A DNA stretch of 64,000 bases. Origin: Enterococcus sp. DIV0660C. Lineage in GTDB: Bacteria; Bacillota; Bacilli; Lactobacillales; Enterococcaceae. The stretch spans positions 62,001-126,000 of the forward strand of contig NZ_JAFLWA010000010.1 of the NCBI RefSeq assembly GCF_017316125.1. The letters run 5' to 3'. The notes beneath the pieces were generated by a model that was not told where the DNA came from, did not search any database, and was given only the letters and a program-made list of their open reading frames with translations. Below, in pieces: positions 44,877 to 59,126 of this stretch. Within the stretch, counting starts at the first letter, position 1. Each line of letters opens with the position of its first letter. A program made the translations under genes and the position numbers.

Positions 44877-46244
44877 TTAGAATTCTTCCCTTGGTGAAAG
44901 TGAAGAAAACTTATTGTATTCTTTTATAAAAAGTAACTCAACAGTCCCACGTGCGCCACTTCGGTTTTTTTCAATGATCACTTCGATTACATTATCATTT
45001 TGCGGTTCTGTCGCCTCTCCGTCTTCGCCGCCTTCACGATCATAATAGTCATCACGATATAAGAACGCCACGATATCGGCATCTTGCTCAATGGATCCAG
45101 ATTCCCGGATATCACTAAGAACTGGACGTTTATCTTGTCTCTGTTCTACACCACGTGAAAGTTGGGATAAAGCAATGACAGGTACTTTTAACTCTTTTGC
45201 CAATTTTTTCAGCTGACGTGAAATATCAGACACTTCTTGTTGGCGATTTTCTCGTCCACTTCCTTCAATCAATTGTAGGTAATCAATCAAGATTAACCCT
45301 AAATTTCCTTTTTCTTGTGCCAGTTTTCTACACTTCGCACGAATTTCAGAAATTTTGATACCCGGAGTATCATCGATATAAATATTTGCTCGTGACAAGC
45401 TTCCCATAGCGACAATTAAGTTGGACCACTCTTCTTCTGACAACTGTCCCGTTCGTAAATGACTAGCTTCAATAGATCCTTCTGCACAAAGCATACGATT
45501 TACTAACGATTCCGCACCCATTTCTAAACTAAAAATTGCTACAGAACGATCTGTTTTTGTTCCCACATTTTGAGCAATGTTCAGAGCAAATGCTGTTTTA
45601 CCTACTGCAGGACGAGCAGCAATAATAATTAATTCTTCCGCTTGGAACCCTGCAGTCATTTTATCTAAACCTTGATACCCTGTCGGCAAACCAGTAATCT
45701 CTTCATTATTTTGTGCAAGCTGATCTATATTTTCAATCGTAGAGTTCAAAACTTCTGCAATTGATAAAAAACCACTACGATTTCTTTTTTCAGATACTTC
45801 TAAAATACTTCGTTCCGCATCATCTAAAATCGACTGAACTTCTTCACCTTGCTCGAAACCCTTAGTTACAATTCCAGTTGCGGTTTGGATTAAATTTCGC
45901 AGTAAAGATTTTTCTTCAACAATTTTGGCATAATAAGCCACATTTGCAGCTGTAGGTACTGCCAAAGCAAGTTCTGAAAGGTAACTCAATCCTCCGGCAT
46001 CTTCTAAAAGATTTCCTTGCTCTAATCGATCTTTCACAGTCACAACGTCTATTGCTTCATTCCGATCATTCAATTCAATCATTGTTTCAAAAATAATTTG
46101 ATGACCACGACGATAAAAATCTTTTGGCTCTATGTATTCCATGGCATCAATGATCGTTTCTGCATCAAGAAAAACAGAGCCTAAGACTGCTTGTTCCGCT
46201 TCAATATTTTGCGGTGGGATTCGATCCTGCCACACTTCACTCAT
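44877..46244 (-). CDS. dnaB: Replicative DNA helicase
   Basis: DnaB is the hexameric 5'-3' helicase of the replication fork (DnaC in Bacillus nomenclature). The 455-residue protein has the N-terminal primase-interacting domain (NIEAEQAVLGSVFLD), a linker, and the RecA-like motor with Walker A ARPAVGKTAFALN, Walker B LILIDYLQLI and the arginine-finger region. The start follows AAGGAGCGATAAGT. It is downstream of rplI with a 258-bp gap that contains a strong hairpin. Confidence 0.97.
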   Translation of the reverse strand: MSEVWQDRIPPQNIEAEQAVLGSVFLDAETIIDAMEYIEPKDFYRRGHQIIFETMIELNDRNEAIDVVTVKDRLEQGNLLEDAGGLSYLSELALAVPTAANVAYYAKIVEEKSLLRNLIQTATGIVTKGFEQGEEVQSILDDAERSILEVSEKRNRSGFLSIAEVLNSTIENIDQLAQNNEEITGLPTGYQGLDKMTAGFQAEELIIIAARPAVGKTAFALNIAQNVGTKTDRSVAIFSLEMGAESLVNRMLCAEGSIEASHLRTGQLSEEEWSNLIVAMGSLSRANIYIDDTPGIKISEIRAKCRKLAQEKGNLGLILIDYLQLIEGSGRENRQQEVSDISRQLKKLAKELKVPVIALSQLSRGVEQRQDKRPVLSDIRESGSIEQDADIVAFLYRDDYYDREGGEDGEATEPQNDNVIEVIIEKNRSGARGTVELLFIKEYNKFSSLSPREEF

Positions 46245-46307
46245 ACTTATCGCTCCTTGTCTTCAGTTGCTTCATTTTACAAGAAAATAACTGAAATGTA
46301 CACCGTA

Positions 46308-46347
46308 AGAAAGGAGGTGTGACAAGGAATTGTCATACCTCCTTTCT
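46308..46347. repeat. 18-bp hairpin containing SD and anti-SD sequences between rplI and dnaB
   Basis: The arms (46308-46325 and 46330-46347) pair perfectly except one wobble, around a GGAA tetraloop. One arm contains AGAAAGGAGGT and the other ACCTCCTTTCT, the latter equal to the 3' end of Firmicutes 16S rRNA. No T run follows on either strand. A 12-base T run lies at 46426-46437, not next to it. Confidence 0.7.
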
Positions 46348-46502
46348 CCAAATAAATAGTGTTTCCCAAGCAACGCCTCAGATAATTCATAATTGTTCAA
46401 AAACATGTGGAGCTATTTTTGACAGTTTTTTTTTTTTCGAAGCTGATCATTTGGAGCCACAACTTTATTAACGGTGTTCTCAAAACAGCCGCTTTGTACT
46501 TT

Positions 46503-46955
46503 TTATTCTTGTATAACATGTACCTTAATTATCGCAGTTACATCATGATGCAATTTAACTGGTACATTGGTGTAACCTAAAGCTCTGATCGGTGTTTCCA
46601 ATTCTATTTTTCGTTTATCAATTTTTACTTTATATTGTTTGTTCAAGCCTTCTGCAATTTGTTTTGATGGAATTGATCCAAACAAACGACTGTCTTCACC
46701 AGCTTTTGCTTTGATTTCAACAACTGTGTCTTCTTTTTCAAGAAAATCTTTTAATTTTTTTGCTTCAGCTAAAATTTCTGCTTCATGCTTTTCCTGCGCT
46801 TTTTTCTGTCCAGCTAATTGACTGATGCTTCCTTTATTAGCTTCCTTGGCTAAATTATTTTTTAATAAATAGTTTTGTGCATATCCAGTTGGAACTTCTT
46901 TAACGTCCCCTTTTTTGCCTTTTCCTTTTACATCTTGTAAGAAAATTACTTTCAT
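46503..46955 (-). CDS. rplI: 50S ribosomal protein L9
   Basis: L9 is a two-domain protein bridging the L1 stalk base. The 150-residue product starts [19 protein letters not shown], the conserved N-terminal domain, followed by the long central helix and C-terminal domain. It lies 5 bp after gdpP, and its AAGGAG site is inside the gdpP end, so the two are cotranscribed. Confidence 0.98.
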   Translation of the reverse strand: MKVIFLQDVKGKGKKGDVKEVPTGYAQNYLLKNNLAKEANKGSISQLAGQKKAQEKHEAEILAEAKKLKDFLEKEDTVVEIKAKAGEDSRLFGSIPSKQIAEGLNKQYKVKIDKRKIELETPIRALGYTNVPVKLHHDVTAIIKVHVIQE

Positions 46956-46960
46956 TTGGC

Positions 46961-48934
46961 CTACTCCTTATCATATATTTGATTTATATTGTTATGAATT
47001 GCTGCCAATAACTGCTCTTTTGTTTCTTCAACCGTGGTATTTTCCAATTGTGTCGCTGCATTAGTAAAATGGCCCCCGCCACCTAAAGATTCCATGATGA
47101 GTTGGACATTGATTGTTCCGCTACTTCTTGCACTAATCCCAATCAAGCCATCCGTTCGCTTAGTAATAACAAATGCAGCATTAATATCAATCATTGACAG
47201 CAGTGTATCAGCTGTTTTAGCGGCAATAACACTATTATACTCTTTCTCATTTGTTCCTGCTGTTACAACAATATCTTCTGTCACATACTCACTGTGCGCA
47301 ATTAGATCACTGATTTCTAAGTAAGTATCTAAATCAGAACTTAATAAATATTGTACTAATGATGCATCTGCTCCGCAAGACCTTAAATAACTAGCCACAT
47401 CAAATGTTCGAGCTGTAGTTCTCACATTAAAACTATTCGTGTCTACAGTCATCCCAGCAAGCAAAAGAGTTGCTTCAAAACGATCAAGTTTATTGATTCT
47501 CGTACTTTGATATTGAATCAATTCTGTGACCAATTCTGAGGCTGATGACGCGGAGGATTCAATATAAGTTAATAATGGTTTATTGGGAAATTCTTCTCCT
47601 CGTCGATGATGATCAATGATAACAATTTTGTCAAATTGGTCGTATAAGCTCTGTGAGATTGATAACGACGGTTTATGATAATCTACCATAACTAACAAAT
47701 CATTATCCTGTTTAATCTCCATCGCTTGCTCTGGCGAAATTATTTGAGCTTCTAATTCTGGATGCTTATGAATTTCTTCTAAACATCTGGAAACATCTGG
47801 TATAATTTCGTCTTCATTAATCACAACATATGCTTTTTTTTGATTGAATCGTGCCAAACAACTAACACCGAAAGCAGAACCTAAAGCATCCATATCTGGA
47901 AAACGATGTCCCATAATAAACACATCACTTGTTTCCGTAAATATTTTCCGTAATGCAGTACTCATTGCACGGGATCTTACTCTTGTTCTTTTTACATTTT
48001 TTGCTGATTTCCCACCATAGTAAGTTGGTTTTGATCCCTCATGGACTTCTTTAACAACAACTTGGTCGCCCCCGCGAACTAGAGCAATATCTAAATTATT
48101 CTGCGCTTCATCGCCAATTTCTTCTAACGTTTTTTGCCCATATGCAACACCCATGCTTAGTGTAATCGGTAAATTTTGTTTCTCCGCTTCAGCTCTCAAT
48201 CGGTCCAACAAATCGAATTTCTTTTCCATCATCTTTTTTAAGTCAATCATTTGTGCAAAAAAGAAAAAACGCTCTGCGTTTATTCTCTTATAAAAAATAT
48301 GATATTCGTCCATCCAATCAGAAATCAAGGTGGTAATGAATGAATTTAGATAAGAAATTTCTTTATCATCTAATTTATCAATTGCATCTGCATAGTTATC
48401 AATTGACAAAATTCCAATCACGGGTTGTACATTTGTTTGATGCAATTTTAATAATTGATTTTGTGTAACGTCACTGAAGTAAATAACCCCTTTGATTGTA
48501 TCTAAATCAAACTGAAAGGTTTTATCTGCTAAATATAATTGATTTTTATTTTTTTCTTTTGCAGAGAAAAAAGCATCCAATAATTCAGTTTCCGATAACG
48601 CACTCTTATCTTTTATATCTAGAGCAAAGGGATTTAACCATTCGATTTTTTGTGTTGTTGGCTGGTAAGCGATTACCCCTACAGGCATAATTTCTGAAAC
48701 ATATGCAAGGTTGGTTTCTGCCACAGTTGATGCTTGTTGAATTTTCTCTCGATTCCTTAAAACTAACCATCGACTCACTTTCAACCAATAACGGAACCAA
48801 AGCGCATTCATGATCAGTACAATTAATGCACTAATTAATCGAAATGGAAACACTAGAATGACCGTAACTTCAATTAGAATAAATAAAAAAAAGAAGAATG
48901 GTTTAGGGGTAAAATTTAAATTTTCATTTTCCAT
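46961..48934 (-). CDS. gdpP: Cyclic-di-AMP phosphodiesterase GdpP
   Basis: GdpP hydrolyses c-di-AMP and so controls cell-wall and osmotic homeostasis. The 657-residue protein has two N-terminal membrane helices (about 12-50), a PAS-like domain, a degenerate GGDEF-like domain and a DHH-DHHA1 catalytic part. Key motifs are [35 protein letters not shown] and, near the C-terminus, [12 protein letters not shown]. Start follows GTGGGAGGGAGAAC. It heads the gdpP-rplI(-dnaB) group. Confidence 0.95.
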   Translation of the reverse strand: MENENLNFTPKPFFFFLFILIEVTVILVFPFRLISALIVLIMNALWFRYWLKVSRWLVLRNREKIQQASTVAETNLAYVSEIMPVGVIAYQPTTQKIEWLNPFALDIKDKSALSETELLDAFFSAKEKNKNQLYLADKTFQFDLDTIKGVIYFSDVTQNQLLKLHQTNVQPVIGILSIDNYADAIDKLDDKEISYLNSFITTLISDWMDEYHIFYKRINAERFFFFAQMIDLKKMMEKKFDLLDRLRAEAEKQNLPITLSMGVAYGQKTLEEIGDEAQNNLDIALVRGGDQVVVKEVHEGSKPTYYGGKSAKNVKRTRVRSRAMSTALRKIFTETSDVFIMGHRFPDMDALGSAFGVSCLARFNQKKAYVVINEDEIIPDVSRCLEEIHKHPELEAQIISPEQAMEIKQDNDLLVMVDYHKPSLSISQSLYDQFDKIVIIDHHRRGEEFPNKPLLTYIESSASSASELVTELIQYQSTRINKLDRFEATLLLAGMTVDTNSFNVRTTARTFDVASYLRSCGADASLVQYLLSSDLDTYLEISDLIAHSEYVTEDIVVTAGTNEKEYNSVIAAKTADTLLSMIDINAAFVITKRTDGLIGISARSSGTINVQLIMESLGGGGHFTNAATQLENTTVEETKEQLLAAIHNNINQIYDKE

Positions 48935-49042
48935 GTTCTCCCTCCCACTAATAATTAGTTCAATTTTACCATATTTTCATCATTACAAGCGACTAACATC
49001 TATATTGCTCACTAAATCAAAAACTAGTTCTCTTTTATATAA

Positions 49043-49076
49043 AAAAGAAGCAACAACCTAAAAGGTTGTTGCTTCA
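49043..49076 (-). terminator. Terminator of the rpsF-ssb-rpsR operon
   Basis: GAAGCAACAACCT/AGGTTGTTGCTTC with a 3-nt loop and six Ts on the minus strand. Confidence 0.9.
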
Positions 49077-49090
49077 ACTTTTACAATTTA

Positions 49091-49327
49091 TTAGTCTTCA
49101 CTAACGAAAGGTAGTAAGCCCATAATACGAGCGCGTTTAATTGCAACAGTAAGTTTACGTTGGTTTTTAGCGCCAGTACCAGTTACACGACGTGGCAAAA
49201 TTTTACCGCGTTCTGAGATAAATCTTTTTAGCAATTCGATATCTTTATAATCGATATATTCAATATGATTAGCAGCAATGTAGTCTACTTTACGACGTTT
49301 ACGTCCGCCTCTTCTTTGTTGTGCCAT
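49091..49327 (-). CDS. rpsR: 30S ribosomal protein S18
   Basis: S18 forms a platform heterodimer with S6. The 78-residue protein is highly basic at its N-terminus and has the conserved core [19 protein letters not shown] and [13 protein letters not shown]. The start follows AGGAGGGAAATAGA. It is last in rpsF-ssb-rpsR. Confidence 0.97.
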   Translation of the reverse strand: MAQQRRGGRKRRKVDYIAANHIEYIDYKDIELLKRFISERGKILPRRVTGTGAKNQRKLTVAIKRARIMGLLPFVSED

Positions 49328-49351
49328 TCTATTTCCCTCCTATCAATTCGT

Positions 49352-49864
49352 TTAGAATGGTAAATCATCATCTGAAATGTCAATCGTTGAACTTGAACCA
49401 AATGGATCAGTTGTATCACGATCAAAATCAGGCATACCGTTGGATGATTGAGATGTTTGATTAAAGTTATTGTTTCCACCAAATGTGTTTGTTGATTGGT
49501 TTGAGCTTTGATACCCGCCACTTTGTTGACGATTCTCTGATGCAGAACGAGATTCCAATAATTGGAAGTTATCAGCTACTACTTCTGTAACATAAACTTT
49601 TTGTCCTTGTTGATTATCATAAGAACGTGTTTGAATACGTCCGGTAACACCTAAGAGTGTACCTTTACGTGCATAGTTAGCCATTGTTTCTGCTGATTTA
49701 CGCCAAATAACGCAGTTAATAAAGTCAGCCTCTCGATTTCCACTTTGGTTTGTAAAATTACGATTTACGGCCAGAGTAAACGTTGCTACTGCAGTTCCGT
49801 TTGATGTATATCGTAAATCCGGATCTTTAGTCAGACGTCCAACTAGTACAACATTATTAATCAA
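49352..49864 (-). CDS. ssb: Single-stranded DNA-binding protein
   Basis: SSB coats single-stranded DNA at forks and recruits repair proteins through its C-terminus. An OB-fold (about 1-105) is followed by a Gln/Asn/Ser-rich linker and the acidic tip ISDDDLPF. I choose TTG at 49864, which gives the canonical start (M)[19 protein letters not shown], nine bases after GAGGAG; an ATG three codons upstream abuts that site. Length is about 170 residues. Confidence 0.96.
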   Translation of the reverse strand: MINNVVLVGRLTKDPDLRYTSNGTAVATFTLAVNRNFTNQSGNREADFINCVIWRKSAETMANYARKGTLLGVTGRIQTRSYDNQQGQKVYVTEVVADNFQLLESRSASENRQQSGGYQSSNQSTNTFGGNNNFNQTSQSSNGMPDFDRDTTDPFGSSSTIDISDDDLPF

Positions 49865-49893
49865 AACAGCCATCTCCTCTCATCGTTTTCTTT

Positions 49894-49909
49894 TGTTCCA
49901 TGTGAAACA
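49894..49909. promoter_or_regulatory. Candidate parS site between rpsF and ssb
   Basis: TGTTCCATGTGAAACA matches the Bacillus parS consensus at 15 of 16 positions (one central C to T). It lies in the 47-bp rpsF-ssb gap, about 9 kb from the origin. Confidence 0.7.
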
Positions 49910-49911
49910 AA

Positions 49912-50211
49912 TTAAGCTTCTTCTTTAACAATCATGTGACGAACGATATCGTCGTTGATTTTAGCAAGACGATCAAACTCGTTGATTGCACTTGCATTTG
50001 ATGGAGAAGACACTTTAACGATGTGATAGATACCTTCACGGTAACCGTTAATTTCATAAGCTAAACGGCGTTTTTCCCAATCTTTAGATTCGATAACTTC
50101 AGCTCCGTTATCTTTTAAGATTGTATCGAAACGTTCGATTAAAGCAGTTTTTGCTTCTTCATCAATGTTTGGACGAATAATATACATGATTTCATATTTC
50201 GTATTTTCCAT
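49912..50211 (-). CDS. rpsF: 30S ribosomal protein S6
   Basis: S6 pairs with S18 on the platform. The 99-residue protein starts [21 protein letters not shown]; the GTG three codons upstream overlaps the GGAGGTG site and is rejected. It heads the rpsF-ssb-rpsR operon, driven by the promoter at 50300-50328. Confidence 0.97.
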   Translation of the reverse strand: MENTKYEIMYIIRPNIDEEAKTALIERFDTILKDNGAEVIESKDWEKRRLAYEINGYREGIYHIVKVSSPSNASAINEFDRLAKINDDIVRHMIVKEEA

Positions 50212-50237
50212 TGATTTCACCTCCCTATGGACTTTAG

Positions 50238-50257
50238 GCTCTTGTTATTCCAAGAGC
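50238..50257 (-). promoter_or_regulatory. rpsF leader hairpin
   Basis: GCTCTTG/CAAGAGC with a 6-nt loop lies 27 bp before rpsF in the leader. Leaders of this operon bind the S6:S18 dimer in many bacteria; I cannot confirm the full motif here. Confidence 0.45.
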
Positions 50258-50299
50258 AAGGAGAGTTTTCTAATATAATTAGACTACTCACAATCTTTG

Positions 50300-50328
50300 A
50301 TTATACACGTAAGCCACTCTTTGCGCAA
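50300..50328 (-). promoter_or_regulatory. Promoter of the rpsF-ssb-rpsR operon
   Basis: On the minus strand TTGCGC and a perfect TATAAT are separated by 17 bases. Confidence 0.85.
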
Positions 50329-50334
50329 CAAAAA

Positions 50335-50369
50335 AATAAGAGTACCTTAAAAATTAAGGTACTCTTATT
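50335..50369 (-). terminator. Terminator of gyrBA
   Basis: A perfect 16-bp stem (50335-50350 and 50354-50369; core GAGTACCTT) followed by seven Ts on the minus strand. Confidence 0.9.
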
Positions 50370-50393
50370 ATAAATGATTTTCAAAGAAAATTT

Positions 50394-52886
50394 TTATTCT
50401 TCTGTTGTTTCTTCTACATCATTTTCTGAATTTACATCTGCAACTTCTTCAATCGCTTCAGGTTCAACTGCTGCCATCGTTACAACTTTCGTATCAGCTT
50501 CCATTTTCATTAAACGAACACCTAATGTTGAACGACCAGTTTGAGAGACAGTTGATACATTAAATCGAATAATGACACCTTTATCCGTAATCAACATGAT
50601 ATCCTCTTCACCAGTAACAGTCGTTAATCCTGCCAAAGGACCATTCTTTTCTGTAATATTAGCCGTCTTAATTCCTTTACCACCACGACCTTTTACAGGA
50701 TACTCGGATACTTTTGTGCGTTTTCCATATCCTTTTTCTGTAATTACAAGAACTTCATGATTTTCTGTCATCAAAGCTGCGCCAATGACATAGTCTTCTT
50801 CCCTTAAACGAATTCCCCTTACACCAGAAGCTGTTCTACCCATATCACGGATAGCTTCTTCTTTGAACGTAACAGAGTAACCATTGTGTGTTCCAATAAT
50901 AATGTTCGATTCGCCATTTGTTAGTAAGACATTGACTAACTCATCACCATCTTTTAATCCGATGGCGATCAAACCATTACTTCTAATATTAGAAAATGCT
51001 GTCACCGCTGTCCGTTTTACAGTTCCGAGGCGAGTAGTAAAGAACAGATAATGGCCTTCTTCTGCCTTCCCTGTCACAGCAATAATTGCTTGGATTTTTT
51101 CACTAGAATCAATTCCAAGTAAATTAATAACAGGAATTCCTTTAGCAGTTCTCCCATATTCTGGAATTTCATATCCTTTTGCACGATATACTTTTCCATT
51201 GTTCGTGAAGAATAGTAAAGTATCATGGGTTGAACAAGATACTAGATTTTTTACAAAATCATCATTATGAACGCCCATACCTTGTACACCACGTCCACCA
51301 CGTCTTTGGGCTCTAAATTCGTTATTAGCAACACGTTTGATGTAACCATTATTTGTCAAAGTAATAACGATTTCTTCTTCTTCGATTAAATCTTCATCTT
51401 CTAGGCTCAAAACTTCACCAACTAAAAGTTCTGTCCGACGTTTATCGCCAAAACGTTGATTTAACTCAGCAAGTTCCGTTTTGATGATTTCAGTAATTCG
51501 TTCTGGTCTAGCTAAAATATCTGTCAAATCTGCAATTAGTTTTAGTAACTCTTGATATTCATTTTCGATTTTTTCACGTTCTAAACCAGTTAATCTACGA
51601 AGACGCATATCTAATATGGCTTGTGCTTGACGATCTGACAAAGCAAATCGTTCAATCATTGTTGCTTTTGCAATATCGTCAGATTTTGATCCACGAATAA
51701 TAGCAATAATTTCATCAATATGATCTAACGCAATTCGTAAACCTTCTAAAATGTGTGCTCTTGCTTCAGCTTTTTCTTTGTCAAAAATTGTACGACGTGT
51801 AATTACTTCACGCTGATGTTCAACATAATTTTCAAGAATTTCTTTCAAGCTTAAAACTTTTGGAACACCTTTTTCAATTGCTAACATATTGAATCCAAAC
51901 GAGTTTTGTAGTGAAGTCATTTTATATAAGTTGTTCAAAATAACAGAAGCACTAGCATCACGGCGAATATCAATAACAATACGCATTCCTTCACGAGAAG
52001 ATTCATCTCGTAAATCAGTAATTCCTTCAATTCGCTTATCCCGATGAAGTTCAGAAATTCGTTCAATTAGTTTCGCTTTATTTACCATGTATGGTAATTC
52101 TGTAACTAAAATTCGTTCTTTCCCATTTGGCATTTCAGTGATTTCAACTTTTGCTCGAACAGTAATTGATCCTTTACCTGTTTCATATGCACGGCGTATT
52201 CCAGATTTCCCCATAACTAGACCACCAGTTGGAAAATCAGGTCCGGGTAACACTTCCATTAGTTCATTTGTCGTAACTTCTGGGTTTTCTATCAATAAAT
52301 CAATTGCTGCCACAACTTCTGATAAATTATGTGGTGGAATGTTTGTTGCCATTCCTACCGCAATACCAGTTGTTCCATTGACCAAAAGGTTAGGGAACCG
52401 AGCAGGAAGAACTTCTGGTTCCTTTTCCGTATCATCATAGTTACTTTGGAAATCAACTGTATTTTTGTTAATGTCTCTTAGCATTTCCATAGCAATCTTA
52501 CTCATTCGAGCTTCTGTATAACGCATTGCGGCAGCTCCGTCACCGTCTACAGAGCCAAAGTTTCCATGACCGTCAACTAGCATATAGCGATAGCTAAATG
52601 GCTGAGCCATCCGAACCATAGATTCATAAATAGCACTGTCTCCGTGGGGATGGTATTTACCCATAACATCCCCAACAATTCTGGCTGATTTTTTATGTGG
52701 TTTATCAGGTGTCACACCTAATTCATTCATTCCGTACAAGATACGACGATGAACTGGTTTCAATCCATCTCGAACATCAGGTAATGCACGAGCTACAATA
52801 ACACTCATTGCATAATCGATGAAGGAGTCTTTCATTTCATTGGTTAGATTGACATCATGGATGTTTTCACTAAATTTTTCACTCAC
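50394..52886 (-). CDS. gyrA: DNA gyrase subunit A
   Basis: GyrA is the DNA-cleaving subunit of gyrase. The 830-residue protein has the catalytic tyrosine region [16 protein letters not shown], the quinolone-resistance region [20 protein letters not shown] with serine and glutamate at the two classic positions (sensitive type), and the C-terminal beta-pinwheel containing the GyrA box [10 protein letters not shown]. The start is GTG behind GGGGGAAAAGAATT. It follows gyrB by 21 bp. Confidence 0.98.
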   Translation of the reverse strand: MSEKFSENIHDVNLTNEMKDSFIDYAMSVIVARALPDVRDGLKPVHRRILYGMNELGVTPDKPHKKSARIVGDVMGKYHPHGDSAIYESMVRMAQPFSYRYMLVDGHGNFGSVDGDGAAAMRYTEARMSKIAMEMLRDINKNTVDFQSNYDDTEKEPEVLPARFPNLLVNGTTGIAVGMATNIPPHNLSEVVAAIDLLIENPEVTTNELMEVLPGPDFPTGGLVMGKSGIRRAYETGKGSITVRAKVEITEMPNGKERILVTELPYMVNKAKLIERISELHRDKRIEGITDLRDESSREGMRIVIDIRRDASASVILNNLYKMTSLQNSFGFNMLAIEKGVPKVLSLKEILENYVEHQREVITRRTIFDKEKAEARAHILEGLRIALDHIDEIIAIIRGSKSDDIAKATMIERFALSDRQAQAILDMRLRRLTGLEREKIENEYQELLKLIADLTDILARPERITEIIKTELAELNQRFGDKRRTELLVGEVLSLEDEDLIEEEEIVITLTNNGYIKRVANNEFRAQRRGGRGVQGMGVHNDDFVKNLVSCSTHDTLLFFTNNGKVYRAKGYEIPEYGRTAKGIPVINLLGIDSSEKIQAIIAVTGKAEEGHYLFFTTRLGTVKRTAVTAFSNIRSNGLIAIGLKDGDELVNVLLTNGESNIIIGTHNGYSVTFKEEAIRDMGRTASGVRGIRLREEDYVIGAALMTENHEVLVITEKGYGKRTKVSEYPVKGRGGKGIKTANITEKNGPLAGLTTVTGEEDIMLITDKGVIIRFNVSTVSQTGRSTLGVRLMKMEADTKVVTMAAVEPEAIEEVADVNSENDVEETTEE

Positions 52887-52907
52887 AATTCTTTTCCCCC
52901 TTCATGA

Positions 52908-55961
<3,054 letters not shown>

Positions 55962-55975
<14 letters not shown>

Positions 55976-56204
55976 TATTCACTTTTCCTTTTTTTACCAT
56001 AAAAAAAGTTCCTACATCTGGAACTTCAATCATCATCCCGGGATAAAGTTTTCTTCCACGACGGTTTTCTGGTTCACCGTCAACTAAAACAGTATTTTCA
56101 GCTAAATACCACTTTGCTTGGCCACCACTACCAATAACAGTAGTTTCTTTCAACATTTGGCCCAACGTCATAAATTCTGTTTCTAAAATGACTTGTTGTT
56201 TCAA
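55962..56204 (-). CDS. yaaA: S4-domain RNA-binding protein YaaA
   Basis: The 80-residue protein is a lone S4 domain (FMTLGQMLKETTVIGSGGQAK and GEPENRRGRKLYPGM), standard between dnaN and recF in Firmicutes and thought to bind RNA. I start at TTG 56204 (KQQVILETEF follows) because GAGGG lies seven bases upstream; the longer in-frame versions add sequence not seen in the family. The gene is probably coupled to recF. Confidence 0.88.
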
Positions 56205-56331
56205 TATCCATCCCTCATTTTCATTATTAAACATAGCATTATTATACCTTTTTTTGAGGAATAAAACAAATTTTCCCACATATTTTCAAATATAAGAAGA
56301 TTTAATTCTAAAAAGGTCTTTTGAATAAAAA

Positions 56332-56372
56332 GAAACAGAAAGCCTTAAAATTGATTTTAGGGCCCTCTGTTT
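56332..56372 (-). terminator. Probable terminator after dnaN
   Basis: AAACAGA/TCTGTTT-type outer stem enclosing CCTTAAAA/TTTTAGG, followed by a T-rich run on the minus strand. Confidence 0.6.
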
Positions 56373-56430
56373 AAAAATTTATTTTTTCTATTTCTTTTCA
56401 AAGTATTTTGCAAAAGAGTGAAAAAAAAGA

Positions 56431-57561
56431 TTAATTTGTTCGAACTGGCGTGATTAATTGAATAAATTGAACACCTTCTTCAGCTGGTTCTAGTGTGAAT
56501 GGACGAATAGCTGAAATGAATTTAACTTTGATACTCATATCCCCAAATGCACGTAAAGCAGCTTTCATGTAATCTGGATTAAATGAAATTTCTAATGGAT
56601 CTCCACTACTAGTCGTATAAGTTAGGCTTTCTTCTACTTTACCAATTTCAGGTGAGTTTCCATATAACACAACTGAATCTGGATTAATAGATAGACGAAC
56701 AATGTTATTGCGACCTTCATGAGACAATAATGAAGCACGTTCAATCGCAGCTAATAAGCTTGGTACTGAAAATTCAACTTCTGTGTTAAAGCTTGATGGG
56801 ATTAAACGATTTGTATCAGGATAGTTTCCTTCTAGTAAACGAGAATAGAAGAACATTGTTTCTGTCTTAAAGAGTACTTGGTTTTCCATGATACTAATTT
56901 CAACAATCTCTTCTTCGTTTGTCAACGAGCGAGAAAGTTCTGTCAAGCTTTTACCAGGGATAACAATATCAAAATGATCAGCTGTTTGTTCTACTGGTAT
57001 AACTCGTTGACTTAAACGATGTGAATCTGTAGCAACAGCCAATAAAGATTCATCCGATAAAATTAAATGAACCCCAGTTAAAATTGGGCGACTTTCATGT
57101 TGAGAAACAGCAAAAACTGTTTCATTAATCAATTTATTTAATACATGTACTGGTAATTTCATTTGGTTATGACTTTCAACAACTGGTAAATGTGGGTAAT
57201 TATCTGCATCTAATCCATTGACAGTAAAGTTAGCTTTACCAGAAGTAATTGCTACCTGTTTATTTTCTAAAACTTCCAAAGTAAAATTTTCTTCCGGTAA
57301 ACGACGAATAATTTCACTGAAAAAGCGTGCTTGTAAAACAATTGAACCTGTAGATTCAATTTGCATTTGAGCTTTTTCGTTTTCAACAGATAAAAGTGTT
57401 TCAATTGAGATATCTGCGTTGCTCCCTGTTAAAGTTAAACCTTCGTCAGTTAACGTGATTTTGACCCCAGTTAAAATTGGGATAGTCGTTTTACTTGAGA
57501 TAGCTCTTTGAACAGTTTGTAGTTCTTGCATAAAGCTAGCTCGATTTAAAGTAACTTTCAT
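56431..57561 (-). CDS. dnaN: DNA polymerase III beta subunit (sliding clamp)
   Basis: DnaN forms the ring clamp that tethers the polymerase. The 376-residue protein has the three repeated clamp domains, starts MKVTLNRASFMQELQTVQRAISSKTTIPILTG, and ends FIQLITPVRTN, the standard C-terminal hydrophobic-pocket region. The start follows AAAAGGAGATTCATC. It lies 169 bp from dnaA, with a DnaA-box cluster between. Confidence 0.98.
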   Translation of the reverse strand: MKVTLNRASFMQELQTVQRAISSKTTIPILTGVKITLTDEGLTLTGSNADISIETLLSVENEKAQMQIESTGSIVLQARFFSEIIRRLPEENFTLEVLENKQVAITSGKANFTVNGLDADNYPHLPVVESHNQMKLPVHVLNKLINETVFAVSQHESRPILTGVHLILSDESLLAVATDSHRLSQRVIPVEQTADHFDIVIPGKSLTELSRSLTNEEEIVEISIMENQVLFKTETMFFYSRLLEGNYPDTNRLIPSSFNTEVEFSVPSLLAAIERASLLSHEGRNNIVRLSINPDSVVLYGNSPEIGKVEESLTYTTSSGDPLEISFNPDYMKAALRAFGDMSIKVKFISAIRPFTLEPAEEGVQFIQLITPVRTN

Positions 57562-57635
57562 GATGAATCTCCTTTTGATTAGTTAATTTATTATTAGTTA
57601 ATTAAAATAATAAAAGTAATAGGGCATGTTAATTT

Positions 57636-57728
57636 TGTGGAAAACTAGTGAAACCATAATTGTCCGTAGAAAAAAAGACTGTGGACAAACTGTGGATAAA
57701 AAAAGAAAAACTTTCATATTTATCCACA
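57636..57728. other. DnaA-box cluster between dnaA and dnaN (part of oriC)
   Basis: Four box-like 9-mers: TGTGGAAAA (57636), TGTGGACAA (57680), TGTGGATAA (57691) and TTATCCACA (57720). Two match the consensus exactly on one strand or the other. A second cluster upstream of dnaA gives the bipartite origin known from Bacillus. Confidence 0.8.
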
Positions 57729-57730
57729 AA

Positions 57731-59065
57731 CTAATTAAGTAAGAAATTTTTGATTTCTGAAACTTCATTTTGCATGCTCATGCTTGAATCCATCAAATGT
57801 TGAATTTTTTCATGTGCATGGATGACAGTTGTATGATCTTTTCCGCCAAATTCAGCACCAATTTTTGGTAATGAACTGTCTGTGAGCTCGCGTGCAAGAT
57901 ACATCGCAATTTGACGTGGAACAACAATAGACTTGACACGTTTCTTCCCTTTTAAATCTTTCAGCTGAACATGGTAATACTTAGCAACTTCTTCTTGGAT
58001 TTGTAAAATAGTCAATTGAGAATGACCTTTTCCAGATTTTAATGTCTTTAAAGCATCAGCGGCCAAGCTAGTTGAAATATCTGAGCTATTGATTGCGGCA
58101 AAAGCTTGAACTCGAACCAAAGCTCCTTCAAGTTCGCGAATGTTCGAGTCTATTTGACCTGCAATATAACTTAAGGTGTCATCTGGGATCTCTAATTGCT
58201 CAGCAGCAGCTTTTTTTCGTAAAATTGCTGTTCTAGTTTCCAGATCTGGTGGCGTGATATCGACAGAAAGTCCCCAAGCAAAGCGTGAAACTAGGCGTTC
58301 CTGTAGTTTTGGAATTTCATTGGGCAAACGATCACTTGTTAATACGATTTGTTTACCTTCATTGTACAGTGCATTAAATGTATGGAAAAATTCCTCTTGG
58401 GTAGCTTCTTTTTCTGCAAAAAATTGAATGTCATCTACTAATAGTAAATCAACATTCCGATATTCTTGGCGAAATTCTTCAGCAGTTTTATTTTGGATTG
58501 AATTGATAAAATCATTTGCGAAAGTTTCGCTGCTTACATATTTTACTTTTGCATTTGGTTGGCTTAACAACATTTGATGACCAATTGCATGCATCAAGTG
58601 AGTTTTACCCAAACCAACACCACCATAAAAGAAGAGTGGATTATAAATAGATCCAGGATCTTCTGCTACAACTAATGCTGCAGCATGCGCCATTTGGTTT
58701 CCTTTACCTATGACAAATGTATCAAAAGTGTATTTAGGATTTAACATGGCTTTTTTTATCGGGGCAACGACAGCTGGCTTCTCATTTTTTTCAATAACGA
58801 TTTCTTCTTGTTCAATCTCATCACCAGTGACAAAACGTGGAATAATTTCATCTTCAGTCAACATATAGCCAACTTCAACAATTTTTGTAGCTAGATTTTT
58901 CTCCCAATATTCTTTGTGAATCTTACTTGGAACCTCTAAGACAAATTGATGCTTGTCTAGTGAGCGAGGTGTTGCAGTTTCAATCCAAGTATTATAACTC
59001 GCTGGAGATAAATCTCTTTGATAAGTAGTTTTTAATTCGTTCCATAAAGCATCGAGGGATACCAT
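57731..59065 (-). CDS. dnaA: Chromosomal replication initiator protein DnaA
   Basis: DnaA binds DnaA boxes and melts the origin. The 444-residue protein has N-terminal domain I, a charged linker (about 90-115), the AAA+ domain with Walker [14 protein letters not shown] and LLVDDIQF, and the DNA-binding signature [15 protein letters not shown]. Its ATG follows GAAGGAGGAAGCCTT. DnaA boxes flank the gene on both sides, consistent with autoregulation. Confidence 0.98.
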   Translation of the reverse strand: MVSLDALWNELKTTYQRDLSPASYNTWIETATPRSLDKHQFVLEVPSKIHKEYWEKNLATKIVEVGYMLTEDEIIPRFVTGDEIEQEEIVIEKNEKPAVVAPIKKAMLNPKYTFDTFVIGKGNQMAHAAALVVAEDPGSIYNPLFFYGGVGLGKTHLMHAIGHQMLLSQPNAKVKYVSSETFANDFINSIQNKTAEEFRQEYRNVDLLLVDDIQFFAEKEATQEEFFHTFNALYNEGKQIVLTSDRLPNEIPKLQERLVSRFAWGLSVDITPPDLETRTAILRKKAAAEQLEIPDDTLSYIAGQIDSNIRELEGALVRVQAFAAINSSDISTSLAADALKTLKSGKGHSQLTILQIQEEVAKYYHVQLKDLKGKKRVKSIVVPRQIAMYLARELTDSSLPKIGAEFGGKDHTTVIHAHEKIQHLMDSSMSMQNEVSEIKNFLLN

Positions 59066-59126
59066 AAGGCTTCCTCCTTCATTAAAAAGTGAATAACTAG
59101 TACTAATTTAGCATTTTTTTAGATAG

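Noticed and set aside
46426-46437. 12-base T run as the rplI terminator
   Set aside because: No adjacent stable stem on the correct strand; on the transcribed strand it is an A run.
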